Part shown: piece by piece, positions 23,901-35,042 of the stretch
How positions within the stretch are numbered: position 1 is the first letter of the stretch
How the letters are laid out: each line of letters opens with the position of its first letter
Source: Hyalella azteca
Taxonomy: Eukaryota > Arthropoda > Malacostraca > Amphipoda > Hyalellidae
Length of the DNA: 64,000 bases
Reading direction: 5' to 3'
Assembly (NCBI RefSeq): GCF_000764305.2
Contig: NW_025930722.1
Coordinates: 1 to 64,000, forward strand
Position numbers and translations under genes: made by a program
Notes under the pieces: model-generated
What the model was told of the DNA's origin: nothing
Database searches by the model: none
What the model saw: the letters and a program-made list of their open reading frames with translations, nothing else

Positions 23901-26900
23901 TTGACTGCATCTAAACTCCCTTCTGTTAATCGTGGTCTCATTGCTTGCTCTACGACAAATGCGTCTAAAATGCGACGTTTATATCTACTCACCAGCTGGG
24001 CCTATACTTTCAAAATTCGCTAAGTGAATATAAGTATTTACGCTCTATTTTCTTTTCTATGATTGGTGGCTTTTGCTTGAAAGACCGTCAATGATTGGCT
24101 GATGAACTTAGGATCTCTTAACTTTTTTTGAAAGTATAGGCCCCTGGCCTATACTTTCAAAAAAGTTAAGAGATCGTAAGTTCATCAGCCAATCATTGAC
24201 GGCCTTCCAAGTAAATTCCACCAATCATAGACAAACAAATAGAGCGTAAGTACTTACGTTAACTTAGCGAGTTTTGAAGGTATGGCCTCCTGTTCGTCGT
24301 GAGTAACGACCGCCTTCGCAGATCCTAGTTGCTTCCCAGGATAATGTTGCTCTTTCAATATCAATGGTGGCACGGGCCATGGTTGAACTATATTACATAG
24401 GTTGACCCACGAGAATTTCCGCCTTTCAGTTCAGCTCTCTTGTTACGTCACTGAAATCCAGAAACGTAAACAATCCCATGACGGATTTGTTGACTGGTTT
24501 GATCGCATTTCGGTGATTGGTTAATGCCCGTGACGTCACTGAGATCAGTGACGTCACAGGTGAAAAACAAGCTCCATCCGCGAAAATGAGCTTCTCATGG
24601 GTCAACTTTATACTAGTTCAACCATGGTACGGGAGGCCAGACGCTTCATCATACGAGACACTTCATCACTATCGCAATTCATCGTTGGGACATTTCATCA
24701 TTATAGCAATTCACCATTATATTTCATCACTGCATAAAGTGTATATGTACATGTAGGTTAGGTTAGAATGATATAGGATGAAACGATGAATGTCTTGTAT
24801 GATGAGGTGCCAGGGAGCCGAGCCGGTGGCATCATTAAAAGAACAATTATCACGGAAAATTGATAATGCGAATTTCAGCGTCAATGCAATCACGTGATAC
24901 GAAATATTCTCCTGCGGACAGTAAACAATCAAGATGAACTATCAATAATATTTCCCAAAGTGTAATTTGTTTCGCAAATATTTCTCTTAAATTCGTATTG
25001 AGTTTACCTCAGTGTTTTTGGGCACTATAGCGACCAAGCGCTGAAAAAAGTATTTAGCCAGCAGACTCCCCCCCNNNNNNNNNNNNNNNNNNNNNNNNNN
25101 NNNNNNNNNNNNNNNNNNNNNNNNNNNNNNNNNNNNNNNNNNNNNNNNNNNNNNNNNNNNNNNNNNNNNNNNNNNNNNNNNNNNNNNNNNNNNNNNNNNN
25201 NNNNNNNNNNNNNNNNNNNNNNNNNNNNNNNNNNNNNNNNNNNNNNNNNNNNNNNNNNNNNNNNNNNNNNNNNNNNNNNNNNNNNNNNNNNNNNNNNNNN
25301 NNNNNNNNNNNNNNNNNNNNNNNNNNNNNNNNNNNNNNNNNNNNNNNNNNNNNNNNNNNNNNNNNNNNNNNNNNNNNNNNNNNNNNNNNNNNNNNNNNNN
25401 NNNNNNNNNNNNNNNNNNNNNNNNNNNNNNNNNNNNNNNNNNNNNNNNNNNNNNNNNNNNNNNNNNNNNNNNNNNNNNNNNNNNNNNNNNNNNNNNNNNN
25501 NNNNNNNNNNNNNNNNNNNNNNNNNNNNNNNNNNNNNNNNNNNNNNNNNNNNNNNNNNNNNNNNNNNNNNNNNNNNNNNNNNNNNNNNNNNNNNNNNNNN
25601 NNNNNNNNNNNNNNNNNNNNNNNNNNNNNNNNNNNNNNNNNNNNNNNNNNNNATATAGTTGTGCGCAGTGCGCATCAGCGTACGTCGGTATGACGGCACG
25701 CAATTTCTATACTACTAGGCTGGCTGAGCATAAGGGCAGGAGTTATGGAACGGGGAACCTACTTGCACATCCACCTCATTCTGTTGTACGTTTTCATGCC
25801 GAGCAGTGCAACACCTCTGTATCTGATAGTGAAGCCTTGCTGACGGAAGAGACCAAACATTTTTGACGTAGCTGAAGACCTCACCTCCGGCGCGAAATAG
25901 ATTGCTATCTGAAGCGCTAGTAAATCTTTTACTACTACTACTACTACTCTATTTGAGATCAGTTATGTGGATTGATTTTCTTAACTAAACAATTCTATAT
26001 GTGTCAGAATTGTGATTTTAAAAAATTTTCAGGTGAAATTCCGCTAAAAGCGTGCTACCCCGCGGTGCTCGAGATGGTACGTAACTTGCTGGACGGCCAC
26101 TTGGACTACAACACGTACGAGGACTCGCTCAGAGAGATCTTCACCATACACGCCTACCACGCATTCACGCTCGATAAGGTAAGTTCCTCTGCCGTGTTGC
26201 AACGGTCGCCTCTAAGACGTTATTTCTTTAGCAGAAAAGAATGTGGCTTGACTGCAACACTTCCGCTTTCTTTGTACAAAATCTAAACGATTTAGATATT
26301 TTTTAACATGTGTCGGGTGAAATGTGAATGCATGTGTGCCCCATGTACCATATTTGAACCCACGTTCGGCATACTGATAACTTTAAAGTCCTGTTTTAAA
26401 CCAGTTACACGTAGTAGCTTACTATTACTTGTCCGATTTAATGCAAATGGCTTGCATTGACCTCATAACCTAGTCCTCGAGTTTTAACCAGAAAATATTG
26501 ACAATACTTGGTCAAGTGAATTTTTTATACCACTTGGCAATATATATACATGTAATGGTTTACTTATTCACCTCCTTGAACACCACTCCAGGCGAGTGAG
26601 ATACGTTAGAAACCCATGTCTGAAATCCTTATCCGCTTCCTTCATCGCTCTCGGGGTGAAAAAGACAATGAAGATATTATAGAAACACGTGCTCGGCCCC
26701 TCAACGTGCCCCTTAAACACACAGGTGGTGAGCGGCGCGGTACGACAGCTGCAGCACCTGGTGTGCGACGAGGCGCCGGCGCAGTGCACCAGCGTATACT
26801 TGGCCGAGGGGCGGCGCGGTGGCGCAGGCGGCAGCCTTGCCTCCGCCGACGCCAGGGCGCCACTAGAGCTTCAGTACATTCGCAACATGGAGAAGTACCT

Positions 26901-29836
26901 CGCCGACGAGAACTGCTTCAAGATATACTCGGTGAGATGCGTGGTCTTGATATTCTCATTGACATGTGTGGTTGAGATGTTCTCAGGTAGATGTGTGTTT
27001 GAGATGTTCTCAGGTAGATGTGTGGTTGAGATGTTCTCAGGTAGATGTGTGGTGTAGATGTTCTCAGGTAGATGTGTGGTTGAGATGTTCTCAGGTAGAT
27101 GTGTGGTCAAGAGAATTGAGTTAGAGGTATAGACGTACAGTTGAACGTCGCTCCGAGGTGGTTAAGGTAATTTTTGGCTAGAAATGACCATTATTGTAGA
27201 ATGGTAAAAAATGGGTGCATAAATTACACTTAAGCATCGATGCTTTGAATACCAGTTTGTGCCTTGTGTTCATTATGTCTGTTTCGTTTTAGATGTTCTC
27301 ACAAAAATTGTTTCCAGTTTTTATCCTCTATTTGAAGAAAATTAGAGTTCTCGTCTCCCTGTATGTTGCGACAAAATTTTGACGCAGGTTTTTTTTTACA
27401 GTATAAACGCAGAGGAACCCTCACGATAGAATTGCTGGACACTGACATGGACGACAGCGAAGAGAACGCGAGCGGCACCGGCGGCAACAACGCTGCCTCG
27501 TCCGGCGAAGTGGCCACCACCACCACCACCGTCACCACCACGGCCGTGTCCTCCGTTTCTCCCACCGCTGGTAGGTTCTGCACCAATACTTGTTTTATTT
27601 TACTGTCGTATAATTTTATTTTGAGTATTATCGCTCGGTATCTGTGTTTGGTAATTGTAGATTAAGCAGGCAGTGTCACAGCACTCGTAAGACTGGAGAT
27701 ATCGCGTGGATGTCGCATCGCAGCTTTTTAGCTTGATGCGCATCTTTAGCATTATTCCCTGTCGCTCAATTATAGCATAAGTTGTGCTCTTCATTATTAC
27801 ATTTAAAAGGTAGCATCGAAATAAGAAGCACCCGGCCTCATCATGTGGGCATTGGCATGTAGGTGATGCAATTTACGTTGGATAATTGTACAGGAGTTAG
27901 TCTCATTTATTCATTATGTTTGAATCTGAAAAGCAGATAAGTATATACCAGTTTCCAGTAAGGTTCATGGAACTGCGAAAGTTACGGTTTTTGTTTTGTG
28001 TTCAGGAGAGAGCAGCACTTGGTGTTCTAGAGGAGCGTCGCCCACGCTGCCCTCGGGTGTGGCCGAGGCGCAGCGGTGGCACGAGTATGTCGAGAACTAT
28101 CTCTCTACATACACTCTGGTGAGCATAACTTTGTTACAAGCATCTCTCACACTATGTCACTCTAATAATCATCTCTCACACTATGTCACTCTAATCGTAA
28201 TTGTGTATTTTGCCTCTGAATTTTGCATTCCGCGGCAGGGCATGGTGATGTCTTGTGATTTGTATGTTGATGCTTTCGTTTCTGTATAGGATCATAAAAG
28301 GCTCTATTTTCATGTGAAGTTGCAGCTAATAAGCTCTTGAAATATTTTCTCTCATCCCAAAACCATGTTTTACGATTTTTTTAGATTTAGCAAATTTTCA
28401 AGCGTGACTTTTCAATGACAGGACTCGTCTCTGCCGGCGCATCTGTTCGAGAAAGCCGTCTTCCGGATGCGCAATCTTGCCTCCTGGCGCCAGACCCTCA
28501 AACGAAGTCAAGATAGCAGTGAAAGAAGGTAAGGTCATTGCCTGGGTCTAAATTATGTATAGTACTTGGAAGTTTGTATTCCCGTAAGCAAATAACTGAT
28601 GATTTTTCAAAGATAAATTGGTCAATCACAGACGGGAAATCGGCCGCTACGTTTACTAAACTGATTTAATATAATTTTGCCCCTGATGAAGTAATCAATG
28701 TCTTATAGACTAAAGCATTGACTACTGAAGAAAGTCATTACCTGTGAGTAACTGTCTTTGTTTATGTAGCACTACAAATACCATTGTTAGGGATAGACAT
28801 TTCCTGCCCCGAAAAACATAGCAACACGTTCACATGACTGACCATTTCTCTGTACAGATTTAATGTTCCATAGTCAGAATTAGTTTTAGCCCCAACTACT
28901 CGTTTAAGTAGTTTTTAGTTGCCCACAGATTGTTGAAGTTTAGTTGTGGGCGACTATCTAGTTGACGTTTAGTGCTTTATACGAGTTGAGCCCTTGTTTT
29001 ACATGGACATGAATTTTGCTGAAAGTTTGAACTCTGATATGGTAAAAAAAACCTTTCCCGTGAATTACTGCCGGTTTCATTGAAAGTCAAATTATCTTGT
29101 AAATGATAAATGATCCAAATTCACGTAATTAATAATTTCTGATTGGTATTGCTTGAGAAGTTAGTGGAACTTAGCAGCTAGGTTCATCCGTGTATTTCGT
29201 GCTCCATTTCATTTGTTATCTCATCGTAATGTCTGTTTTCAGTCCGGCTGTTCACAGGGAAGACAACACTCAGTGCAAGTTCAACCTCTCCAACTTGAAA
29301 GCTGTAATTGTCATGAACAGTGATTCATGCATGTACAAAAAGCAAGCTCTCTATAGAGCGAAAAAGGTAAGCTCATGTCCACATTTGTTCTGTTTTATTC
29401 CGAATTTGAATCATTTTTCAGAAATATCTTTGGTCTTTGTTTTTGCGAACTGAAATTTTTGGTCTCAATATCGATATCATCATGACCTATATTGTATCTG
29501 ATAAAGTGATTCATTGATTTGTAGCAAAGTATGTTTTTTTGTTTTTATGTGCTATTCGTAAAAAATGGTTGCATTTTCCAGTGTCACGGACCGGTGTCTG
29601 TGCGAAAGCGGTCTCAGTTCCGACGGTTCCACAACAGTTGGGTGCAGAAATACGTGACGGACAGTGCATCTCTCGCTACCCACAACTGGTTTATGGGGCT
29701 CAGCGATGGACTAAGACCAAATAAAACCCTGCTGCATATCATCAACAAGCCATCCTCGCCACCATTTGGTTCCTACAACCACTACACTTTTACGATTCTT
29801 GAACCTCCTTCCAAGAACGCAAGTGCTTCATCGTAA
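11965..29836 (+). CDS. Sin3A: SIN3 transcriptional corepressor scaffold (paired amphipathic helix protein), 25 coding exons
   Basis: Nuclear scaffold that bridges DNA-binding repressors to class I histone deacetylases. Exons: 11965-12616, 13688-13761, 14210-14470, 14946-15460, 15685-15803, 16020-16387, 16765-16908, 17237-17383, 17697-17939, 18141-18323, 18540-18689, 19024-19129, 19493-19707, 20272-20523, 20903-21073, 21736-21973, 22403-22923, 23429-23612, 26033-26178, 26725-26931, 27402-27570, 28006-28118, 28422-28528, 29243-29366, 29582-29836. All introns are GT-AG, every phase agrees, and the total is 5,664 nt (1,887 aa). The start is supported by MKRR, as in animal SIN3A. Domain order: Ser/His/Asn-rich N-terminus, PAH1 (about 316-391), Gln-rich linker, PAH2 (650-735), PAH3 (895-952), HDAC-interaction region (from about 985), an acidic Asn-rich insert (about 1280-1453), then the conserved C-terminal region. 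The 23612 junction spans the assembly gap, but phase and homology are continuous there. Confidence 0.96.
14429..15131 (+). other. Sin3A: PAH1 domain of SIN3 (split by intron 3)
   Basis: The first paired amphipathic helix domain begins in exon 3 with [13 protein letters not shown] and continues in exon 4 with [16 protein letters not shown] and a helix ending in [13 protein letters not shown]1 is a four-helix fold that binds short helices of sequence-specific repressors. The intron falls inside helix 1, immediately after LDQ, which is exactly where the donor site has been tandemly duplicated. Downstream of PAH1 the exon becomes glutamine-rich. Confidence 0.93.
14471..14604 (+). repeat. 27 bp minisatellite of duplicated 5' splice sites after SIN3 exon 3
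   Basis: Five units start at 14471, 14498, 14525, 14551 and 14578 (lengths 27, 27, 26, 27, 27). Unit 1 starts GTGAAG and units 2-5 start GTGAGTGC, each directly after a TCAG-, TCTC- or TCGA-type end, so the array repeats the exon 3 donor. The first donor is used in the conserved protein, but later copies match the donor consensus better. Confidence 0.9.
16343..17300 (+). other. Sin3A: PAH2 domain of SIN3 (three exons)
   Basis: Begins at the end of exon 6 ([12 protein letters not shown]), continues in exon 7 ([19 protein letters not shown]) and ends in exon 8 ([20 protein letters not shown]). PAH2 is the best-known docking site for Mad/Mxd-type repressor helices. The 5' part of exon 8 with 93 bp of intron upstream has a partial copy at 23662-23783. 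Confidence 0.93.
18300..18689 (+). other. Sin3A: PAH3 domain of SIN3
   Basis: EYDFFDK at the end of exon 10 leads into exon 11 ([18 protein letters not shown] ... [17 protein letters not shown]). This is the conserved third paired amphipathic helix, which contacts SAP30 in animal complexes. The exon lies just before the HDAC-interaction region, as in other animal SIN3 genes. Confidence 0.93.
18912..18983. repeat. 36 bp perfect tandem duplication in SIN3 intron 11
   Basis: A 36 bp unit beginning ACTGTGTTTTAGTGGTACCC is present twice in direct succession with no visible differences, about 40 bp before the exon 12 acceptor. Each unit carries a TTTTAG that could act as a weak 3' splice site. Confidence 0.85.
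19024..21073 (+). other. Sin3A: HDAC-interaction region of SIN3
   Basis: Exons 12-15. Exon 13 reads [19 protein letters not shown] and contains [20 protein letters not shown], the hallmark of the SIN3 histone-deacetylase-interacting domain. Exon 14 continues with the [17 protein letters not shown] helix and the [16 protein letters not shown] stretch. This segment recruits HDAC1-type enzymes and is the most conserved part of the protein. Confidence 0.94.
21428..21715. repeat. AT-rich minisatellite in SIN3 intron 15
   Basis: Six to seven degenerate copies of a roughly 40-50 bp unit containing CGTCACTGAAATAGTT followed by a T-rich run. It ends about 20 bp upstream of the exon 16 acceptor and may supply that exon's branch and pyrimidine-tract region. 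Confidence 0.8.
23662..23783 (+). pseudogene. Partial copy of SIN3 exon 8 (PAH2) and its 3' splice site in intron 18
   Basis: This 122 bp block matches 17144-17265 at about 92% with no indels. It carries 93 bp of intron 7 end, the TTTTTTCAG acceptor and the first 29 nt of exon 8. The copy then diverges into unrelated sequence without a clear donor. It begins only 49 nt after the exon 18 donor, in the same orientation, so it is a decoy acceptor or pseudo-exon. Using it would break the SIN3 frame (phase 1 into phase 0). Confidence 0.85.
23999..24287. mobile_element. Foldback element with two 142-144 bp arms
   Basis: Left arm 23999-24142 and right arm 24146-24287 are reverse complements at roughly 88% with a 3 bp spacer. 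Each arm is itself bounded by GGCCTATACTTTCAAAA-like ends, so this may be two copies of a short MITE inserted head to head. Located in SIN3 intron 18. Confidence 0.8.
24377..24627. mobile_element. 251 bp MITE carrying two full CRE sites
   Basis: Terminal inverted repeats of about 40 bp begin CCATGGTTGAACTA and include GTTGACCCA near their inner end. ACGGG flanks the element on both sides, a possible 5 bp target duplication. Two TGACGTCA palindromes (24531-24538 and 24549-24556) lie near the middle, arranged as an inverted pair. It sits in SIN3 intron 18. Confidence 0.8.
24706..24742. repeat. 37 bp dispersed repeat, identical to 32639-32675
   Basis: A 37 bp string starting GCAATTCACCATTATATTTC is present here, in SIN3 intron 18, and again without change at 32639-32675 downstream of SIN3, in the same orientation. 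Flanks differ. Probably a short transposon remnant. Confidence 0.75.
25075..25652. other. Assembly gap (578 N)
   Basis: Run of N in SIN3 intron 18. Exons 18 and 19 join in phase across it and the protein is continuous with known SIN3 proteins, so no essential coding exon needs to be inside, though an alternative exon could be. The left edge ends in a C run, a typical sequencing stop. The segments before and after it in this intron (24.63-25.07 and 25.65-26.03 kb) show no gene; a short TAC repeat lies at about 25.93 kb. Confidence 0.98.
26932..27110 (+). repeat. 27 bp minisatellite of splice-site-like units after SIN3 exon 20
   Basis: The exon 20 donor (TCG/GTGAGA at 26931/26932) is followed by a degenerate 55 bp stretch and then 27 bp units of the form GTAGATGTGTGGTTGAGATG-TTCTCAG. 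GT positions are 26987, 27014, 27041, 27068 and 27095, each preceded by CTCAG, so every boundary looks like both an acceptor and a donor. The first units stay in frame with exon 20; a TAG stop appears in the third regular unit. Confidence 0.9.
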
Positions 29837-32030
29837 TGGGACATCCCACACCCTTGAGTGTATTTTGAAGTTCAGTGAATCGAGTTCAAATCGTGGTGTC
29901 TTCAAGAAGTTCAATCGGTTATTTAGATTACCTATATAAACTAGTTAGTATGTAAGCAGTGAATCCGTGAATAGGCATGCTAGCGATGTGCGTATGCTAT
30001 TGCCAAGTGTTGTATAAGTGACGGCCAAGCATCGCTATAGGCAGTGATTTTCATTAAGTCAAGAGTGTTTATGCAGAGACATACGTGTATTCTTGAAGTA
30101 GTGAATTGTTCTGGACCATGCATCACGTAAAGAAGCAAGTTTTATCAACCAGTATTCTGTAAATGTGCGTAGAGGCTATGAACCCATTGTGCGAGAGGTT
30201 TTTTTTTTAATCAAACTCAGTGGAATTTACTGGCACTGTGATCCATATGGACACTAGAACTTCGCGTTGAGGCCATGCAATCCAGATTTTTGTATTGCCA
30301 TAACTAGTATTTTCATACGTGTAGTAATGTATGGTGCTAATTTCACTTAGGTACTCTCGCTCTCTTTCTTTCTCTAAGTGGAAGGAGTTAGCTCAGTGTT
30401 GTGACTCGTGAACTTACAGTCAAGGGATATGCGCTAGTTTCTTCACAATTCACTAATGAGAGGTTAATATTGAGCTACATTTCAAACAGTTGCTTTCACA
30501 GTGAGTCTTCTTTTAAATACTAGTTGTTTCGAAGTCTCATGGACCATGCAAGTTATGACAATTTTTTGTTAGTCGCTGTCTAGATGTATATATTTTTGTG
30601 AAATGAAGTAGCACTCTTCTCTCGACACTCTTGGTCTATGCAGCGCTGAGCGCTATGCCCACGGTTCAAAGTAGTCTTAAGGATGTTGGTTTATGTCCCC
30701 TAGGGCTGCTGCTGTTCATCTGTACATTTTACTTTGGTTCTCATGCTCCCACATGACCATCATTTCTGTACTCACTATTACCATGTAATTCGTGATTGCT
30801 GCCTATTGTTATCACTATTTGATGAATTAATATTTTCTCACCTGTGACTTCCTAACTCGTTTCTTTTTCATCCTGGAGTTTCAGTTCTCTTAAGATAACA
30901 AAATTAATTAAAAAAGAAAAAAATTGCCGCTCGATATCGTCCGTTCGAACAGTCTGCCTGTCTGGCGAGTGTTCTTTTCTGAATTCTGTATATATAAACT
31001 TTGATGCTCGAGCTTAGCATCTTGTAAATTTACATTATCTCTTTGCAGTGACGAATTTGTATACAGGAATATAATTCCAAACTGTTCAATGCAAGACTTC
31101 ATCATACCTGATACGTAATATTTGCGTTGGTTTTTGTAAGATGACACGATGTTCAGGTACGAATTTACTGAGCTCGAGTTCAAAGGTCCACGATGAGCAG
31201 CCAAGTGCACGAATAGCGTGTCGTCTATTGATTTAGTAATTGATTTATCTCAGTTCTTGGTAATGTGAAATATCATTTCGTCTCATTTGGATTGTTCCAT
31301 TGTCGATTTATTACATCCAGGTCAGTTTGTATAAGGATTTAAATATATAAATAACCCCTTCTAGTTACGCGGTAATCGACCAAATTTAGTTCAGTTATTC
31401 AGTCGTATTCTATGTTGGCTTTACCTTAGAATTTATCTTTTAATGTTCCCATTGGGAAGTATGGCAACTTTTATTTATGGTAAGCTAATTTTTAAAAGAT
31501 AACATGGTGACCTTATATTTCAGCAAAAAAAACTAGTTATTCAATTTATAAGGAATTATTGGTTGTGCAATTCCCAGATGCTAACTGTGATCAAATCAAT
31601 TGGTGAGATAGGTACGATGCAAGCCATTTCCTTCTTCTGTTAAAACTGTACTCAGGGAAGAGCACAAGCTCGTTGCCTAGCGTTTATTCGACTCTTTAAC
31701 GTGTTATATAGGTTATAGCAGGTGCTCAAACTCACATCTGCTGTGCAATTCTGTGGAAAAAATTACCCGATTCGTTTAATGGGTTTTGGTGCCCGAACGC
31801 GTTGAAAAATTTTATTGAAGCTTCTCTATGAATAATTGTTCCTTATTTTGTTTTGCATTGTTTGAGATTTCATCTTAAATTGTGAATATAAAGGGAGGCT
31901 GGCTGATGCGTTGGCGCTGGACGTTACTGGAGGCAAGCACTACCATGCTTTTTATCATCGCCTGTAAGTCGCATTTCTTGTAAATTTCACTAAAGGTGCC
32001 TCCATACAGCCAGTTCTCCTGTGGAGACCG
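29837..32030 (+). other. SIN3 3' UTR and downstream flank
   Basis: No coding sequence is recognised after the SIN3 stop. A variant poly(A) hexamer ATTAAA occurs at 30907-30912. A canonical AATAAA appears further on at 32585-32590, beyond the MITE at 32031, so the true 3' end is uncertain and could include that element. The ORFs on either strand here lack family resemblance. Confidence 0.45.
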
Positions 32031-32270
32031 GGGGCCGTATTATCAAAACTTCGTAAGTACGCAAAATCGACTTACGAGTGGCGTTGCTATGACAACGTAC
32101 CTAATACTAGCGGTGGTATTATCAAAACATTTGCGCGGGAAAAACATTTACGCTTTTAGCTAAGACTTGCGTGCGAAAATATTGATAATGCCAAAATTAG
32201 GGTGTACTTACGTACCACATAACTTTTGTCGTAAGTATAAAAAGTTACGAAGTTTTGATAATCCGGCCCC
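32031..32270 (+). mobile_element. 240 bp MITE, GGGGCCG-ended family (copy 1)
   Basis: Terminal inverted repeats start GGGGCCGTATTATCAAAACT and extend about 30 bp, with internal sub-repeats of ATTATCAAAAC. A second copy of the same family occurs in opposite orientation at 48413-48659. No coding capacity. The terminal sequence does not let me assign a superfamily. Confidence 0.85.
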
Positions 32271-35042
32271 AGGCGTTCTGTACAAACTTTCTCCGTAGTG
32301 AGGATATCTTGGCAAGTTCGAAGGCAAACACTTCGTCGATTATCAGCAATTATTCTAGCAATTTATATCCTGCCAAATTGTGGCCCAGTGATTCTATGAA
32401 AAACTCAACAAAAAGAAAAATTTTTGTACACAAAATGAACGAGGCCTTCTAACTTCTAAACTAGATGAAGCTATATTTTGTATTTGTAAATATGTTCATT
32501 AACGTGTAAAGTTCGTTTGTAGGATTCGTACGACGATGTTCAAGATTGCTACGGGAGAGTTGGCATCTCTCCGCTCACAATCACAATAAACCAACTCCAG
32601 ACTTGAGATGATGTCTTCTTCTCCGCGTGATGATGATCGCAATTCACCATTATATTTCATCACTGCATAAAGTGTCTACTTCGCCGTCTACGCCCCCCCC
32701 CTGTCCAAGAAACACCCCCACAATCAGAGAAATCAGCGAGACTTCGTCTAAACAGCTATGAGCATTATGCTCTTATTTGGATCATCTTGAACCAGTTAAG
32801 CCCGACGGAGTGCCACATGCAGAAAGTGTTACTATTATGACATGATTGGCTAACTTTCATTTTTGAGTGTATGTACAGGACACCGGCTCAATCTGCGTTA
32901 GTTAAGTGCGGCATTGCAGAGTTGCTTCGGTTCGCAAGTGCATCATTTTGACGACGTGTCCGCACTCATTTTATTATAGAAAACTGGTAGAAAAAGAGTT
33001 TAAGAGAATAAATTGGATTAGGCAAAATGAACGTATTTACTGAAATTTTTTTGGCGAAATATCACTGCTCCCATGTTTTGAACAACGAACCAACAGTTCA
33101 TTACAGTTTTTATTCTATCTGCCGAACCAAGAAAAACGATTTGACGCCAGTGATGAATATACCTCATTCATAACTTAATGTAGTTACTCATGGCTTCAAT
33201 TTCGTAACTAAGCTTATGGTTGCATCCTTTGCAGACGAGTCGAAAAAAAAAACGTTTCGTTTCTAACTGTTCTCTCGCCAACGGGCTGAAACATTAATAG
33301 TTACTTGTCCGTATAAAATAACACGAAATAATTCATTCGAATTAAAATTGTTGGTAGAAGAGAAATGATCGTAATCCGACAAAGAGCAAAGATTCTAATT
33401 TACCTCTACAGCTTTCAGTCCTCCTCGTTGAACAAACATTGCTTCAAGAAACTAAATTAACATTTTGAACGCATAAAAAATATATATACATAAATAAAAT
33501 ACAAAATGTGACGATGCTCACTAATGTTCCTCAAAAAAGTTGTCCTGAATTAATTTTATATTCATTTTTATCTGGCATTAATTCTCTGCAAATAACTAGA
33601 CAAAAGTCGGCCCTACATCATCACTTACCATCGGCAATATTTTCCACATCAGCCTTACATCATCAATGACATTTATTCTTTGGTAAATAGCTTGAGTATA
33701 TACGGATATTCCCCTTTTGCTATAAAAGCATACATGAGCAAAAAAATTGCACCTTCATTGGAGCCATTAACTCATGGGGTTGCCTGCCGAGGACCACTAC
33801 TGCCCTGGATGTAATGGACCATCATGATTCCTGCCTTCCGGAACGTAGCCTTCAACATTTCAAGCCGTCCGTATCTAGGCCGTGCGTCGAACCAGCCCTC
33901 GGTCGAACGGCCACTTGTCGAAGGACGATGAATTTTGGAACAGAACTATGCTATCTGAAACCTAACCTTAGATGCGGTGAACGTAAAATTACGTAATTCA
34001 ACGATGCCCGGAAGTCATATTCGATCCGCGGCCTGGTGGTGCACGGTAGGTTCTACGCAAGGCCGGAGGAGGACAAAGCCGAGTGGTTCACGGCTGATTG
34101 GTGGATGTCCAGAGAGATACAAGGCGTTCGATTCAGGGCTTATTGGTGCACAAAATTGGTGGTGCACGGCTGCGCTCCCAACTCATGCCTCGCCATCGGT
34201 GATGCGGGGAGTCGCCTGCATCGAACAGGTGTCGGCTGATGTCTTCCACTTGTTCACCCTGCCTCCTCCGGCAGTGCTGGACGCTGGCTTGATTACTGCA
34301 CGCTGGCTTGATTGCTGGACGCTGGCCTGATATTTTCAGTTCTCCGCCATCTTACAAAGCAGATAGTTGAAGGCGATGGACGCCGGCCATTTGCGCTCTT
34401 GGTCTCCCCATCGACTTAGTAAGCCGTACAGTCCCGCTCTAAGTCACTGGGCATGACGGGTGGTTCAAGTTGGTTGGCATCTTCCACCTGTTGACTTTGT
34501 CTCCCTCAGCGGGGCTGGAAACTTGCATGATAATTTTCGTCTGCGCCATCTTACAAAGCAGATGGATGAAAGCGACTGTCGTCGGCCAGTTGCTCACTTT
34601 GTATTCCCCATCGCCGCTGAAAACTGGTTTGATAATTTTGGTCTCCACCACTTGGCAGAGGAGGAGGTGGCTGAAGCAGAGAAGATAAAAAGTTCTCAGA
34701 CTGCCTCCATTTTTTGTGTATTTTGCTTCTACGGTTTCTGTTTCTTGTCTTCCTGCGGCTCTTATGCCTGTTCATCCGTGAACGCCGATTACCTATGAAA
34801 TAAAAAAAACGATATTATTTCGCTGCCCCGTTTACTCCTGGATTTAAATAACTCGCAATACAGGTTCATTTATTTAATAATTATAAACATGTATACTGTT
34901 CTATGCATTCTGTAGCAATATAAATTTTTAAATATCTTTCGTGAAAGCTGAATATGAATCATTTTGGATGCCAATAGATGCTACAACAATCCAATAATAA
35001 TAATAATAATAATAAGCAATAATATTTGATCGTGACACTCAC
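32271..35042. other. Intergenic region between SIN3 and the astacin gene
   Basis: Contains a candidate poly(A) signal at 32585-32590, the 37 bp dispersed repeat at 32639-32675, a GC-richer segment at about 33.77-34.35 kb with short open frames but no recognisable domain, a degenerate repeat block (listed separately) and an AAT microsatellite near 34994-35015. If the protease gene continues beyond its last exon at 35043, further exons would lie here on the minus strand; I could not identify any. Confidence 0.45.
34240..34690. repeat. Degenerate tandem repeat block
   Basis: Related segments recur at about 34245, 34348, 34485, 34548 and 34640: a GTCTTCCAC(T/C)TGTT-type stretch, a CGCCATCTTACAAAGCAGAT stretch at 34348 and 34548, and a TTTGATAATTTT(G/C)GTCT stretch. 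Spacing is about 100-200 bp. Both strands stay open over part of it, which reflects the repeat and not a gene I can name. Confidence 0.55.

Larger units (their letters stand above)
23429..29836 (+). other. Sin3A: Conserved C-terminal region of SIN3
   Basis: Exons 18-25. Visible blocks: [22 protein letters not shown] segment in exon 18; [18 protein letters not shown] and [13 protein letters not shown] in exon 19; [16 protein letters not shown] and DENCFKIYS in exon 20; [17 protein letters not shown] in exon 21; [13 protein letters not shown] in exon 22; [17 protein letters not shown] in exon 24. The final exon ends ...KNASASS and TAA at 29834-29836. Exons 20 and 21 hold Gly/Ala- and Thr-rich insertions not expected in vertebrate SIN3A. 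Confidence 0.92.

Noticed and set aside
24987..25703. Long ORFs spanning the gap region
   Set aside because: They consist almost entirely of N and have no meaning.
34439..34798. Open frames on both strands with repeated TKII-type peptide
   Set aside because: Explained by degenerate tandem DNA repeats; frames change between units and no splice-linked exons fit the neighbouring protease gene.
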